Assembly: GCA_020073495.1 (NCBI GenBank)
Contig: JAIQFD010000004.1
Span: 609,001 to 673,000, forward strand
Source: Terriglobia bacterium
GTDB lineage: Bacteria > Acidobacteriota > Terriglobia > Terriglobales > Acidobacteriaceae
Length of the DNA: 64,000 nt
Direction: 5' to 3'
Below, in pieces: positions 33,105 through 41,897 of the stretch. Position numbers and translations under genes: made by a program. A model generated the notes under the pieces. It was not told the DNA's origin. It saw only the letters and a program-made list of their open reading frames with translations, and did no database searches. Position 1 is the stretch's first letter, and the number at the start of each line of letters is the position of its first letter.

Positions 33105-34169
33105 CTACCGTCTGCCTATGGGAATGGTTTTCGATTCCTGTTGCGTCGCCGATGCCGCCTGCGCCTTTTCCGCCGGGCTCACGATCCCCAGCTTCTTGCG
33201 AACGTCAGCTTCGACCTTCGCCAGCACGTCCTTGTTTTCCTTGAGGAATTGCTTGGCGTTCTCGCGGCCCTGCCCGATGCGCTCGCCCTTGTAGCTGAAC
33301 CAGGCGCCCGACTTCTCGACGATGTCGTTGTTCGCCGCCAGGTCGAGCACGTCGCCTTCCCGCGAGATGCCCTCGCCGTACATGATGTCGAATTCGGCCT
33401 CGCGGAACGGCGCCGCCACCTTGTTCTTCACCACTTTCACTCGCGTGCGCGAGCCCAGCACCACGTCGCCTTCCTTGATGGCCGCGATGCGCCGGATGTC
33501 GATGCGCACCGAGGAATAGAATTTCAGCGCCCGCCCGCCCGTCGTGGTTTCCGGATTGCCGAACATCACGCCGATCTTCTCCCGGATCTGGTTGATGAAG
33601 ATCAGGCAGGTGCGCGATTTCGACACCGTGCCGGTCAGCTTGCGCAGCGCCTGCGACATCAGCCGCGCCTGCAATCCGACATGGCTGTCGCCCATCTCGC
33701 CGTCCAACTCCGCCTTGGGTACCAGCGCCGCCACCGAGTCCACTACCAGCACGTCGATCGCGCCCGAGCGCACCAGCGCTTCCGTGATCTCCAGCGCCTG
33801 CTCCCCGTAGTCCGGCTGCGAGATCAGCAGGTTGTCGGTGTCAACGCCCAGCTTATTGGCGTACTGCGGGTCGAGTGCGTGCTCGGCATCCACGAACGCG
33901 GCCATGCCCCCTGTCTTCTGCGCCTCCGCGATCACCTGGAGTGCGATGGTGGTCTTGCCGCTTGCCTCCGGTCCAAAGATCTCCACCACCCGCCCGCGCG
34001 GAAAGCCGCCCACGCCCAGCGCCGCATCGAACGAGATCGCCCCCGTCGGGATCACCGCGATGGGCACGATCGCTTCCTTCGTCCCCAGGCGCATGATCGA
34101 GCCCTTGCCGAACTGCTTTTCGATCTGCGCTAGCGCCAGATCGATCGCTTTTGCCTTATCGTCTGCCAT
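33105..34169 (-). CDS. recA: Recombinase RecA
   Basis: A 354-residue RecA with Walker A GPEASGKT, Walker [10 protein letters not shown], the L2 region [16 protein letters not shown] and the MAW-type N-terminal helix [14 protein letters not shown]. It forms the ATP-dependent filament for homologous recombination and SOS induction. It is monocistronic. The upstream region (34170-34300) contains an octamer array rather than a clear LexA box. Confidence 0.99.
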   Translation of the reverse strand: MADDKAKAIDLALAQIEKQFGKGSIMRLGTKEAIVPIAVIPTGAISFDAALGVGGFPRGRVVEIFGPEASGKTTIALQVIAEAQKTGGMAAFVDAEHALDPQYANKLGVDTDNLLISQPDYGEQALEITEALVRSGAIDVLVVDSVAALVPKAELDGEMGDSHVGLQARLMSQALRKLTGTVSKSRTCLIFINQIREKIGVMFGNPETTTGGRALKFYSSVRIDIRRIAAIKEGDVVLGSRTRVKVVKNKVAAPFREAEFDIMYGEGISREGDVLDLAANNDIVEKSGAWFSYKGERIGQGRENAKQFLKENKDVLAKVEADVRKKLGIVSPAEKAQAASATQQESKTIPIGRR

Positions 34170-34226
34170 GATTGCCTCTCCTGCTGAAGTGACGCGCGCC
34201 AGTCACCGCTTCGGGGGCGTGCTGAC

Positions 34227-34266
34227 TCGATGATCTGATCACCCGATCACTCGATTATGATCGACG
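34227..34266 (+). repeat. Octamer array upstream of recA
   Basis: Five 8-bp units share a GAT core: TCGATGAT, CTGATCAC, CCGATCAC, TCGATTAT and GATCGACG. Within it, TCGAT-N4-ATCGA at 34251-34264 is an inverted repeat and could be an operator. It lies 58-97 bases upstream of the recA start. Confidence 0.55.
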
Positions 34267-34375
34267 GGCTAGAGTACACGCTTCATCGCCCCGCGTCAGT
34301 GTCGTCCCCCGACAAAAATGCAGTATACATGGAAATCTGGAGAAGGCGAACAAAAAGCGAATCTCTGTTGACTTG

Positions 34376-34487
34376 TGTGGGACAGCCGCCTCGGCTGTCT
34401 GCGACCCAGTACAAGGGCCTGTGGGACACCAGCCTCGGCTGTCTTTGACACAGCACCAAGATGTGTGGGACAGCTGCCTCGGCTGTC
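34376..34487 (+). repeat. Three palindromic 24-bp repeats spaced at exactly 44 bp
   Basis: Copies at 34376-34399, 34420-34443 and 34464-34487 each start TGTGGGACA and end CCTCGGCTGTC. GACAGCC and GGCTGTC can pair as a hairpin. The 20-base spacers differ. The last copy ends three bases before the stop codon of the SRPBCC gene, so on the minus strand it would act as the transcript's 3' hairpin. A fourth copy is at 41517-41540. Confidence 0.8.
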
Positions 34488-34489
34488 AT

Positions 34490-35548
34490 TTACCGCCCCG
34501 GCCTCTCGGCGCAATACTTCTCCAGGTTCCCCAGGGCCATGGCCCACGCCTTCTGGAAATAAGCGAACGACTCGTCCCACTTCCCGCCCTTGCCGAAGCC
34601 ATATTCCGCGAGATGCACCGTCGTGCCACCCCCGGCAGCATCCAGCTTCAACTCAACCCAGGTAGCCAGCGGTTTCGCATTACGCTCGGCCGCCGGCAAG
34701 GCAGGAGGTCCCCCACTATGAGGCTTGCCGTCATCCAGCGTGAACGAGATCCACTCGAACGCCAGTTCGCGATTGGGCTGGAACTTCAACACACGCGCAC
34801 CGCCCGTGCCGAATGATCTCGCCTCCGGGTCGGTGTCGGGCGCGAACAGGATCTCGTACCGTCCGCCCGGCCAGGGGTCGATGCGTGCTCCCTCGCTGAA
34901 AAAGTGTTTCACACCGTCTGCGCTCGTCCACAGTCTGAATGTGGCCGCCGGATCGCACGCCACCGTCTTCTCCAGTACGATCGAGCGGTCCGTCTTCTCC
35001 TTGCCCTTCATCAAGTCTGTGCCGGGTGTCTGGGGAGCGAAATGCTTCACCAGTTGTTGCAGTTCCCACTCGTTTCCCCGCTTAAAGAAGTCGTAGGACG
35101 CGTCCCATACCGGCCCGTCGCCCCATCCGACCATGGTCACGGTCACGCGCGTCTCCTGTGGTGACATCGGCTCGAATCGATACACCACCCAGGTTGCCTG
35201 TGCCAGTTGGGCGGACAACGGCGCGCCTTCCGGAGCGGTAAACCGGGTCGTCAGCATGCGCTCCGGCTCATAGCTGAGGATGTGGTGCACGATCGTCCCG
35301 GCATCGCCGATCCTGGCTTGCGGGTTGTAATTCGTCTTTAGCGTCCCGCCGACGCGCAGTTCGATCTCCGCCACCGGCACCATCCACGACTGCACCCCTT
35401 CCTTGGTCGTGAACGCCTTCCAGACTTCCCCGACCGGCGCGCGCACTACCGCCTCGGTCCGGAGGATGCGCTCCTCGGAAAAACCCCTGCCGGACAGCAA
35501 AACCGATGCGGCGAGAACGAACAGGACTCTCCGGAATTGGCTGGACAT
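34490..35548 (-). CDS. Exported tandem SRPBCC (AHSA1-like) protein
   Basis: A 352-residue protein with a signal peptide (about residues 1-24) and two START-like SRPBCC domains. The first begins RTEAVVRAPVGEVWKAFT, the second VLEKTVACDPAATFRLWT. Each ends in a long amphipathic helix. SRPBCC folds bind hydrophobic ligands or act as co-chaperones; secreted tandem forms have no settled function. It is last in a same-strand cluster with a four-helix membrane protein and a TetR regulator. Confidence 0.75.
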   Translation of the reverse strand: MSSQFRRVLFVLAASVLLSGRGFSEERILRTEAVVRAPVGEVWKAFTTKEGVQSWMVPVAEIELRVGGTLKTNYNPQARIGDAGTIVHHILSYEPERMLTTRFTAPEGAPLSAQLAQATWVVYRFEPMSPQETRVTVTMVGWGDGPVWDASYDFFKRGNEWELQQLVKHFAPQTPGTDLMKGKEKTDRSIVLEKTVACDPAATFRLWTSADGVKHFFSEGARIDPWPGGRYEILFAPDTDPEARSFGTGGARVLKFQPNRELAFEWISFTLDDGKPHSGGPPALPAAERNAKPLATWVELKLDAAGGGTTVHLAEYGFGKGGKWDESFAYFQKAWAMALGNLEKYCAERPGR

Positions 35549-35566
35549 ACTCCTCCTCCCACTCTC

Positions 35567-35977
35567 TCACTTGCGATAGATCAGCGCGGTAGCCATCCCT
35601 GCCGCGGCCATCCACACGAACTCGTAACCCATCTGCTTCACCACCAGGTCGCCCTGCCACGGCTGCACCGCGTAGTTGATGAGGTAGTGGTTCACGCTCT
35701 CCACCAGCCACATCACCATCCCGTAGAACAGTCCAGCACGTAACGGAGAGCTGTATGCGGGTACCCATACCGCCCAGACCAGCACGAACGCGAAGGCGAA
35801 TACCGCGAAGGCCGCCAGCAGGAACACCGCATGCTGGTTCGCGTCGGTCTCTGTGCGAAGCAGGTTCGGATACTGCGAATAATCGGCGTGCAGCAGCATG
35901 CCGTGGATGACGAAGCTTGTGATCGCCGTCAGCACGAATACCGCCACGAACGCCAGTACGAACCGTTTCCAATTCAT
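35567..35977 (-). CDS. Small four-helix membrane protein
   Basis: A 136-residue protein with four predicted helices, starting MNWKRFVLAFVAVFVLTA. ATG 35977 is chosen because CAGGAG lies eight bases upstream on its strand; a nine-residue longer form from 36004 is possible. I do not recognise the family; the pattern resembles uncharacterised DUF1761/DUF-type membrane proteins. It sits between the TetR regulator and the SRPBCC gene and is probably co-transcribed with them. Confidence 0.75.
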   Translation of the reverse strand: MNWKRFVLAFVAVFVLTAITSFVIHGMLLHADYSQYPNLLRTETDANQHAVFLLAAFAVFAFAFVLVWAVWVPAYSSPLRAGLFYGMVMWLVESVNHYLINYAVQPWQGDLVVKQMGYEFVWMAAAGMATALIYRK

Positions 35978-36016
35978 CGTTTTCTCCTGAAGTGACGTTG
36001 ACATCGGGGCCTGAAT

Positions 36017-36643
36017 TCAACGGCGCCGCGGCCTGTCCAGCTCTGCCTGCGCCACCAGCCGCGCCAGATAGTCGCGCAGCACCTCCACGGCGGCATCGAA
36101 CGGCTCCAGGCTGCGATGCGCCCGCGCCTGCATCACCGCGCCCTCCATGACGGTCAGGACGAAGCGCGCCAGGGCCGCGCGGTCCACCTCCGGCGGGAGG
36201 TGCTCCGCGGCCTCATCCAGGCATTTCTTCACCCAGCCCACCCAGCCGTTGAAGTTGGCGGCGATCTTCTGGCGCGCGCTGGGCAGGGCGTCGCCCACCT
36301 CCAGCGCCAGGTTGCCGATCGGGCAACCGTGCTTGAAATCGCTCGCCACCAGCCCCTGCCGGTACCCTTCCAGGATGGCGAAGATGCGCACCATGGGGTC
36401 GTCCACCGCCTTGAATGCCGGCTCCACCACCCGCGGCCACAGCAGCTCGGTATAACGGTCCAGGACGGCCAGCAGCAGCTCCTCCTTGGTCTTGAAGAAG
36501 TAGTAGAGGCTTCCGGGATTGGCCTTGGCCCGTTTAACTACCTCGCCTAGGCTGGTGGCCTCGTAGCCCTTCTCCCAGAAGAGCTCGCGCGCCGCCTCCA
36601 CCAAGCGCTCCCGTGTAGCCGTCTTTGCCGCAACGCCTGCCAT
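36017..36643 (-). CDS. TetR/AcrR-family transcriptional regulator
   Basis: A 208-residue regulator. Residues 11-57 form the TetR helix-turn-helix (RERLVEAARELFWEKGYEAT, then SLYYFFKTKEELL). The C-terminal ligand-binding domain resembles the YcdC/TetR_C type (HGCPIGNLALE). An inverted repeat at 36653-36666, ten bases from the start, is the likely self-operator. Its targets are probably the two downstream genes on the same strand. Confidence 0.93.
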   Translation of the reverse strand: MAGVAAKTATRERLVEAARELFWEKGYEATSLGEVVKRAKANPGSLYYFFKTKEELLLAVLDRYTELLWPRVVEPAFKAVDDPMVRIFAILEGYRQGLVASDFKHGCPIGNLALEVGDALPSARQKIAANFNGWVGWVKKCLDEAAEHLPPEVDRAALARFVLTVMEGAVMQARAHRSLEPFDAAVEVLRDYLARLVAQAELDRPRRR

Positions 36644-36652
36644 ATCAAGTGT

Positions 36653-36666
36653 TAGTTGGTTAACTA
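36653..36666 (-). promoter_or_regulatory. Candidate TetR operator
   Basis: TAGTT and AACTA are inverted around GGTT, immediately upstream of the TetR start codon. The size and place fit autoregulation by the adjacent TetR-family protein. Confidence 0.5.
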
Positions 36667-36779
36667 CCTAAGATATTTTCCACGCGACAATTGGTCTCGT
36701 CAAGTCATTTTTTCCAGGATTCTTTCAGTCGGCCTTGGTCCTGTGCGAGCAGGGTTCTTGGTACTGAGTGTTAAGGCAG

Positions 36780-36805
36780 AAAGGCTGGCGTTGCCGCCAG
36801 CCTTT
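36780..36805 (-). terminator. Terminator of the exported-protein gene at 36826
   Basis: AAAGGCTGGCG and CGCCAGCCTTT form a perfect 11-pair stem with loop TTGC. It lies about 20 bases past the stop codon of the minus-strand gene. Read on that strand the stem ends in TTT. Confidence 0.75.
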
Positions 36806-36825
36806 GGAGGGACTCTAAGTGCGGG

Positions 36826-37644
36826 TCAGTTTCCGCCCTGGAGGGTCGCTCCCAGCATGCGGGCCGTCTGCACCGACGGCGCGTAATCCCGGGTATAGAT
36901 GTCCACCACCGCCCGTCCCACGATGCGCGTCTTGGCCACTGAGTGCATGTGCACCGGGAGGGTGAACTCGTTGAAGTCGGCGTAGTCCTGGACGAAGTCG
37001 ATGTTCTTGATGAAGAACGACGGGTTCTTCACCAGCGTGCCCTCGGCGCGGCGCAGGCTACCGCTGGCCACGTCCACGTAGATCTTCCCCTTGAAGAGCC
37101 CGGGGCGCTTCTGCCGCGGCTTGACGGCGTAGACGTGCACCGGGCGGCCGTCGATCTCCTGCACGCCCTTGTAGCTGAACTTGTAATTCGCCGCGGTGAT
37201 GGCGGTCTGCGCGCCTTCCTGCTTCTCCACGTGCGTGACCTCCGACTGCAGCATGCGCAGGATGACGTTGCTCTTCACGAACTTGTCGCCGGTGAAGCGG
37301 ATGGCGGTGAACTGCAGCGTCCTGGGAGCGACGTAGTGGCGCGTCAGCTCGTACTCTCCGTGCTGGGAGGTGTCGGGAAGCTGGGCCTGGACGGTGGTGC
37401 TGGCGGTGTACCCAGCCAGCAGCTCCGCCTGCCGGGCAGAGCGTTGCTCATAGGTCTCCAGCGCCAGATCCGGCGCCATGCGGGGCGCGGCCGAAACCGG
37501 CGACAACGACAGGTCGGGCGCGTGCCGGCTCAGCGCGATGTCCGGAGCGTCCGGGTTCGGCCCGGAAGCCAGGAACGACTGTCCCCACAGCGGGGCCGCC
37601 GCCACAACAACCAAGATTGCGAAGATGGCATTGCGAAATCGCAT
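36826..37644 (-). CDS. Exported protein of unknown function
   Basis: A 272-residue protein from ATG 37644, which starts a signal peptide ending at PLWGQ. The longer open frame upstream adds an unlikely leader. The mature part is beta-rich, with KGVQEIDGRPVHVYAVKPR and GKIYVDVASGSLRRAEG, a pattern seen in outer-membrane lipoprotein-sorting-like (LolA/YdhP-type) folds. I cannot name the family. It is divergent from the S9 peptidase. Confidence 0.65.
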   Translation of the reverse strand: MRFRNAIFAILVVVAAAPLWGQSFLASGPNPDAPDIALSRHAPDLSLSPVSAAPRMAPDLALETYEQRSARQAELLAGYTASTTVQAQLPDTSQHGEYELTRHYVAPRTLQFTAIRFTGDKFVKSNVILRMLQSEVTHVEKQEGAQTAITAANYKFSYKGVQEIDGRPVHVYAVKPRQKRPGLFKGKIYVDVASGSLRRAEGTLVKNPSFFIKNIDFVQDYADFNEFTLPVHMHSVAKTRIVGRAVVDIYTRDYAPSVQTARMLGATLQGGN

Positions 37645-37825
37645 ATCGAACAATTCTAAGAGTTTACCCTGTTCTGCCCCGGGCGTGAAGTTACCCCGGT
37701 AACATCGGACACCGGGAAGTGCCAAAAGATTCAACACCTTGGATATGCGCCAGCGCCCTGCCGCCGGTTCCGTTCACCTCCGTCCTGCTGGACAACCGGC
37801 GATTTTCTGAACGGCCCCAGCGGGG

Positions 37826-37854
37826 TTTACGTACCCCCGTCTGCTGCTTAGAAT
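37826..37854 (+). promoter_or_regulatory. Promoter of the S9 peptidase gene
   Basis: TTTACG (37826-37831) and TAGAAT (37849-37854) with a 17-base spacer, 24 bases before ATG 37878 and just ahead of a strong AGGAGGAG ribosome-binding site. Confidence 0.55.
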
Positions 37855-37877
37855 TGCAGCGCTCTGCAGGAGGAGTT

Positions 37878-39824
37878 ATGCAACGTAGGTATTTGCCAGT
37901 GCTGATCGTTCTCGTACTTTTCCTTGCCCCGGTGATTTGGGCCGGGAGTGAGTCGTCCACCGCTCTGATCCCGCGGCAAATCCTGTTCGGCAACCCCGAG
38001 CGGACCAGCCCGCGCATCTCGCCCGATGGCACCCGCCTGGCGTATCTCGCTCCCGACGACAAAGGCGTGCTCAACGTCTGGGTGCGCACCATCGGCAAGA
38101 CCGACGACCAGGTGGTCACCGCCGACAAGAAACGCGGCATCCGCTTTTTTCTCTGGCAGTTCGACTCCCAGCACGTCCTCTACATCCAGGACCGTGACGG
38201 CGATGAGAACTTCCACCTCTACCAGACCAACCTCAAGACCAAGGAAACGCGCGACCTGACTCCCTTCGAGGGTATCCAGGCGCGGCCGGGAGAATACTTC
38301 CCCCAGCTTCCCGACACCATGCTGGTCTACATGAACGTGCGCGATAAGCGCTTCCACGACGTCTATCGCGTGGATCTTAAGACCGGCAAGGCCGAGCTCG
38401 ATACAGAGAATCCGGGCGACGTCGCCGGCTGGACCGCCGACAACAGCCTCCAGGTCCGGGCCGCCGACGTCACCACGCCGGACGGCGGCAACATCATCCG
38501 GGTGCGCGATTCGGCGAAATCGCCCTGGCGTGAGCTGATCAAGTGGGGCCCCGACGAGAGCCTCGGAGGCAGCATCGCTTTTTCTCCTGACAACAAGAGT
38601 CTCTGGGTCGGCACCAGCGTGGGCGGCAATGCCAAGCGCCTGGTCGAGATCGACCTGGCCACGGGCAAACAAAAAATCGTCGCCGAGGACCCGCAGTACG
38701 ACGCCGAGGACGTGCTCATCAATCCCAAGACCCACGCGCTGGAAGCGGTCGAGTTCGTCCGCGCCCGCACCGACTGGCAGGTCGTGGATCCCGCCATCAA
38801 GGCGGATTTTGCCGCCCTCCACAAGGTCCGGAATGCCGACATCCGCGTGGTCAGCCGCGATCTCGCCGACCGGCACTGGATCGTGGCCTACTCCGCCGAT
38901 GATGCGCCGATCTACTTCTACGTTTACGACCGCAACACCAAGCAGGCCACGGTGATCTTCAGCGACCGGCCAAAGCTCGAGGGCTACAAGCTGTCCCCCA
39001 TGAAGCCGATCTCCTTCAAGGCCCGCGACGGCATGGAGATCTACGGCTACCTCACGCTGCCCGCCGGCGCCGAGCCCAAGAATCTGCCCATGGTCGAGTT
39101 CGTCCATGGCGGGCCGTGGGGACGAGACGTCTGGGGTTTCAACCGCTACGCGCAATGGCTCTCCAACCGCGGCTATGCCGTCCTCCAGGTGAACTTCCGC
39201 GCCTCCACCGGATACGGCAAGCAATACCTCAACGCCGGCGACCGCGAGTGGGGCGGCAAGATGCACACCGATCTGCTCGACGGCAAGCAGTGGGTCCTTC
39301 AGCAGGGCTACGTCGATCCCAAGAAAGTCTGCATCATGGGCGGCAGCTACGGCGGATACGCGACTCTCGCCGCAGTGACCTTCACCCCCGACGAGTTCTC
39401 CTGCGGCGTGGACATCGTCGGGCCCTCGAACCTGAACACGCTGCTGAAGACCATCCCACCCTACTGGACCACCGTCAAAGCCATCTTCGACAAGCGCATG
39501 GGCACGGGAGAAGAGTTCCTCAACTCGCGTTCGCCGCTGTTCAAGGCCGACCAGATCAAGGCCACGCTGCTGATCGGTCAGGGGAAGAACGATCCTCGGG
39601 TCAACAAGGCGGAGAGCGACCAGATCGTCGCCGCCATGAAGAAGAACAACAAGCCGGTCGAGTACATCGTCTTCCCGGACGAGGGACACGGTTTTGCCCG
39701 CCCGGAGAACAACATGGCCTTCAACGCCGCCACCGAAGGCTTCCTGGCCAAGACCTTGGGCGGGCGGGTCGAACCTCCCTCCGAGGCGGAGGCCAAGCTG
39801 CTCACCGAGGTCACGCAGAAGTAG
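37878..39824 (+). CDS. S9-family (prolyl oligopeptidase-type) serine peptidase
   Basis: A 648-residue exported peptidase: signal peptide (about residues 1-23), a beta-propeller of TolB/PD40-like repeats (SPRISPDGTRLAYLAP) and a C-terminal alpha/beta hydrolase domain. The catalytic triad is visible: Ser in GGSYGG, Asp in GKNDPRV and His in EGHGF. It cleaves short peptides in the periplasm. ATG 37878 follows AGGAGGAG; upstream extensions lack a signal peptide. Confidence 0.93.
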   Translation: MQRRYLPVLIVLVLFLAPVIWAGSESSTALIPRQILFGNPERTSPRISPDGTRLAYLAPDDKGVLNVWVRTIGKTDDQVVTADKKRGIRFFLWQFDSQHVLYIQDRDGDENFHLYQTNLKTKETRDLTPFEGIQARPGEYFPQLPDTMLVYMNVRDKRFHDVYRVDLKTGKAELDTENPGDVAGWTADNSLQVRAADVTTPDGGNIIRVRDSAKSPWRELIKWGPDESLGGSIAFSPDNKSLWVGTSVGGNAKRLVEIDLATGKQKIVAEDPQYDAEDVLINPKTHALEAVEFVRARTDWQVVDPAIKADFAALHKVRNADIRVVSRDLADRHWIVAYSADDAPIYFYVYDRNTKQATVIFSDRPKLEGYKLSPMKPISFKARDGMEIYGYLTLPAGAEPKNLPMVEFVHGGPWGRDVWGFNRYAQWLSNRGYAVLQVNFRASTGYGKQYLNAGDREWGGKMHTDLLDGKQWVLQQGYVDPKKVCIMGGSYGGYATLAAVTFTPDEFSCGVDIVGPSNLNTLLKTIPPYWTTVKAIFDKRMGTGEEFLNSRSPLFKADQIKATLLIGQGKNDPRVNKAESDQIVAAMKKNNKPVEYIVFPDEGHGFARPENNMAFNAATEGFLAKTLGGRVEPPSEAEAKLLTEVTQK

Positions 39825-39914
39825 CACTCACGCACCCGGGCGGAGGGCGCGTCCAGCGTCCTCCGCTTTTTCCTGCGCGTTTTCCACGCGCCCTTGCGGT
39901 AATCTTCTCTCCGT

Positions 39915-41459
39915 ATGTCCAACGACGGTTCCCCGGGGCCGACCATCGAGGTCTTCGCCGTGTACGGCGTCGAGCCCGAAGTGCAGGCCTACGCCATGGC
40001 CAAGTACTCGCGCTCGGCGCTCTCCATGAAGGAATCGCTGAAGCAGATCAGCGAGCAGAAGGCCGAGCAGTTCCTCAATACCTTCTACTTCCAGTACGGA
40101 CACCGCTCGATCGCCGACCTGGCGCACATCGCGCTGGCCATCGAAAAACTTTCGATTCTGGCTGCCATCGCCGTGGTGGATGAGCAGCGCTGGGACGGCC
40201 AGGAGCGCTCCACTCGCTACCAGGACTTCAAGAAAAGCGGCTACCACACGCCCGGCTTCGCCGACGCCGCGGCCGAAAAACTCTACCGCGAGACCTCGGA
40301 CTTCCTCTTCTCCGAGTACGAATCCTTCTCCCAGGAGATGTTCCGCTACCTGGTCGAGCGCACGCCGCGCCCCGGCGAGATGAAGCAGGCCGACTACGAC
40401 CGCACGCTGAAGGCGCGGGCGTTCGATCTTTCGCGCTACCTGCTGCCGCTGGCCACCAATACCTCGCTCGGACAGATCGTGAACGCGCGCACCCTGGAGA
40501 CGCAGATCTCGCGCCTGCTCTCGCACACGCATCCCGAGGTGCGGCGCCTGGGCGAGCTGCTGAAGCAGGCGGCTCGCCAGCCCGCGTACAACGTGGGCGC
40601 CGAGGCTGCGCGGCAACTGGTCGAGGACATCCGCAAGGCCGACCCGGCGCTGGGCGAGCGCGCAGCGCAACTCCTGCTGAAAGACGTGAAGGCCGCGCCC
40701 ACGCTGGTCAAGTACGCCGAGCCCAACCCCTACGAGATCGAGACCCGGCGCGAGCTGCGCCAGGCCGCGGCCGAGCTGCTGCGCGACATCCCGCCCGCCG
40801 CGGCCAAGACCGTCGAGCTGTGCGACTACGATCCCTTCGAGGTGGAGCTGGCGGCCACGCTGCTCTATCCGCACTGCCACCACTCCTACCGCCAGATCTC
40901 GGCGCTGGTGGACTCGCTCGCGGAGCCACGCCGCCGCGAGATCATCGAGCTGGGCATGCGCCACCGCGGCAAGCACGACGAGCTGCCCCGCGAGTTCGCC
41001 GCCGGGCAGCGCTTCCGCTTCGACATCCTGATGGACATCGGCGGCTTCCGCGACATGCACCGCCACCGCCGCTGCGTGCAGATCATGCAGGGCTTCACCA
41101 CCCAGCACGGCTTCGACACGCCCGACGACATCGCCGCCGCGGGAATGGAGCCGCGCTACACCAGGACCATGCAGCGCGCCGCCGCCGTTTGCGCGAACCT
41201 GGCCGCCGCCCCCGGCGAAGACTCCGCCGAGATCGCGCAGTACGTCATCCCGCTCGGCTACCGCAAGCGCACCCTGTTCAAGATGGATTTCGCCGAGGTG
41301 GTGTACATCACCGAGCTGCGCACCGGCGTGGCCGGCCACTTCTCCTACCGCAACGTCGCCTGGCAGATGTACGAGGCCGTGGCCAAGCGCTTTCCCGCCC
41401 TGGCCAAGTACTTCCGCGTCACCGACGTCCGCGAGCCAGTGGATCTGCTCAAGCGGTAA
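39915..41459 (+). CDS. Double-length ThyX-like protein
   Basis: A 514-residue protein, twice the length of normal FAD-dependent thymidylate synthase, with two Thy1-like halves. The first half keeps YGHRSIADLAH, a SxRY-type end (QERSTRY, 96-102) and ARxxLPLATNT...NARTLE, but has no RHR. The second half has RHR at 383-385 and FKMDFAEVVYITELRTG, but not the following SxNExSxR part. ThyX needs both parts of that signature to bind dUMP and FAD. It may be a divergent paralogue rather than the organism's dTMP synthase. ATG 39915 is the first plausible start. Confidence 0.75.
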   Translation: MSNDGSPGPTIEVFAVYGVEPEVQAYAMAKYSRSALSMKESLKQISEQKAEQFLNTFYFQYGHRSIADLAHIALAIEKLSILAAIAVVDEQRWDGQERSTRYQDFKKSGYHTPGFADAAAEKLYRETSDFLFSEYESFSQEMFRYLVERTPRPGEMKQADYDRTLKARAFDLSRYLLPLATNTSLGQIVNARTLETQISRLLSHTHPEVRRLGELLKQAARQPAYNVGAEAARQLVEDIRKADPALGERAAQLLLKDVKAAPTLVKYAEPNPYEIETRRELRQAAAELLRDIPPAAAKTVELCDYDPFEVELAATLLYPHCHHSYRQISALVDSLAEPRRREIIELGMRHRGKHDELPREFAAGQRFRFDILMDIGGFRDMHRHRRCVQIMQGFTTQHGFDTPDDIAAAGMEPRYTRTMQRAAAVCANLAAAPGEDSAEIAQYVIPLGYRKRTLFKMDFAEVVYITELRTGVAGHFSYRNVAWQMYEAVAKRFPALAKYFRVTDVREPVDLLKR

Positions 41460-41468
41460 GAGCTTTAC

Positions 41469-41495
41469 CGCAGAGATCGCAGAGAACGCAGAGAA
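41469..41495 (+). repeat. 9-bp tandem array, forms of CGCAGAGAA
   Basis: Three consecutive 9-bp units (CGCAGAGAT, CGCAGAGAA, CGCAGAGAA), ten bases after the ThyX-like stop codon. Confidence 0.7.
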
Positions 41496-41516
41496 ACGAA
41501 TTGTCAAAGAGCGATG

Positions 41517-41540
41517 TGTGGGACAGCCGCCTCGGCTGTC
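41517..41540 (+). repeat. Palindromic 24-bp repeat, fourth copy
   Basis: Identical to the first of the three copies at 34376-34487 over its 24 bases. It lies six bases past the 3' end of the convergent small gene at 41547, so it again sits at a gene end. Confidence 0.75.
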
Positions 41541-41546
41541 CTGTTG

Positions 41547-41897
41547 TTATTGCTCCGGCTGCGGCTCGGGGCCGAGCTGGAGGTGTTTCAGGTTCCAGCT
41601 TGCGATCTGGAGGCCGTAGAGCAGCAAGGCTGCCTTCTTGTAGTTGAGGTTCCCGCGATACAGACCGTCCATGACGATCATGACGGCGACCTGAATCGCG
41701 TTGGCATCCTCGAGAACGGGAAGACGGATGGGGCGCTCGTCGGCGAGCGCCTTGTCGTGGAAGTAGCAGAGGTCCGTGCCGGAAACCGCGGGAGAGCCGC
41801 AGCGCTCGCCGTTGGACTTGAGGTGGGCGCAGCGGAGCGCCTGGCGGGCGTTGACGGTGCGGGCGTGGTTGCCGGCAATGGCAGGGACAGATTGCAT
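41547..41897 (-). CDS. Small protein with zinc-knuckle-like Cys/His motif
   Basis: A 116-residue protein from ATG 41897, which has GGAGG a few bases upstream. Residues of about 22-50 contain RCAHLKSNGERCGSPA, then LCYFH, a CxxxxxxxxC...CxxH arrangement that could bind zinc. The remaining helical part ends in PEPQPEQ. I recall similar small proteins scattered in Acidobacteria but know no function. An alternative start at 42002 adds an unconvincing leader encoded by direct repeats of GATATGTGA. Confidence 0.6.
   Translation of the reverse strand: MQSVPAIAGNHARTVNARQALRCAHLKSNGERCGSPAVSGTDLCYFHDKALADERPIRLPVLEDANAIQVAVMIVMDGLYRGNLNYKKAALLLYGLQIASWNLKHLQLGPEPQPEQ

Noticed and set aside
34227-34266. 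LexA box upstream of recA
   Set aside because: The sequence is an 8-bp tandem array with GATC cores. It does not match LexA motifs that I know, and a motif search across SOS genes would be needed.
34376-34487. CRISPR array (24-bp repeats, 20-bp spacers)
   Set aside because: Only three copies that differ from each other, each a self-complementary REP-like element, with a solitary copy at 41517 and no cas genes in the window.
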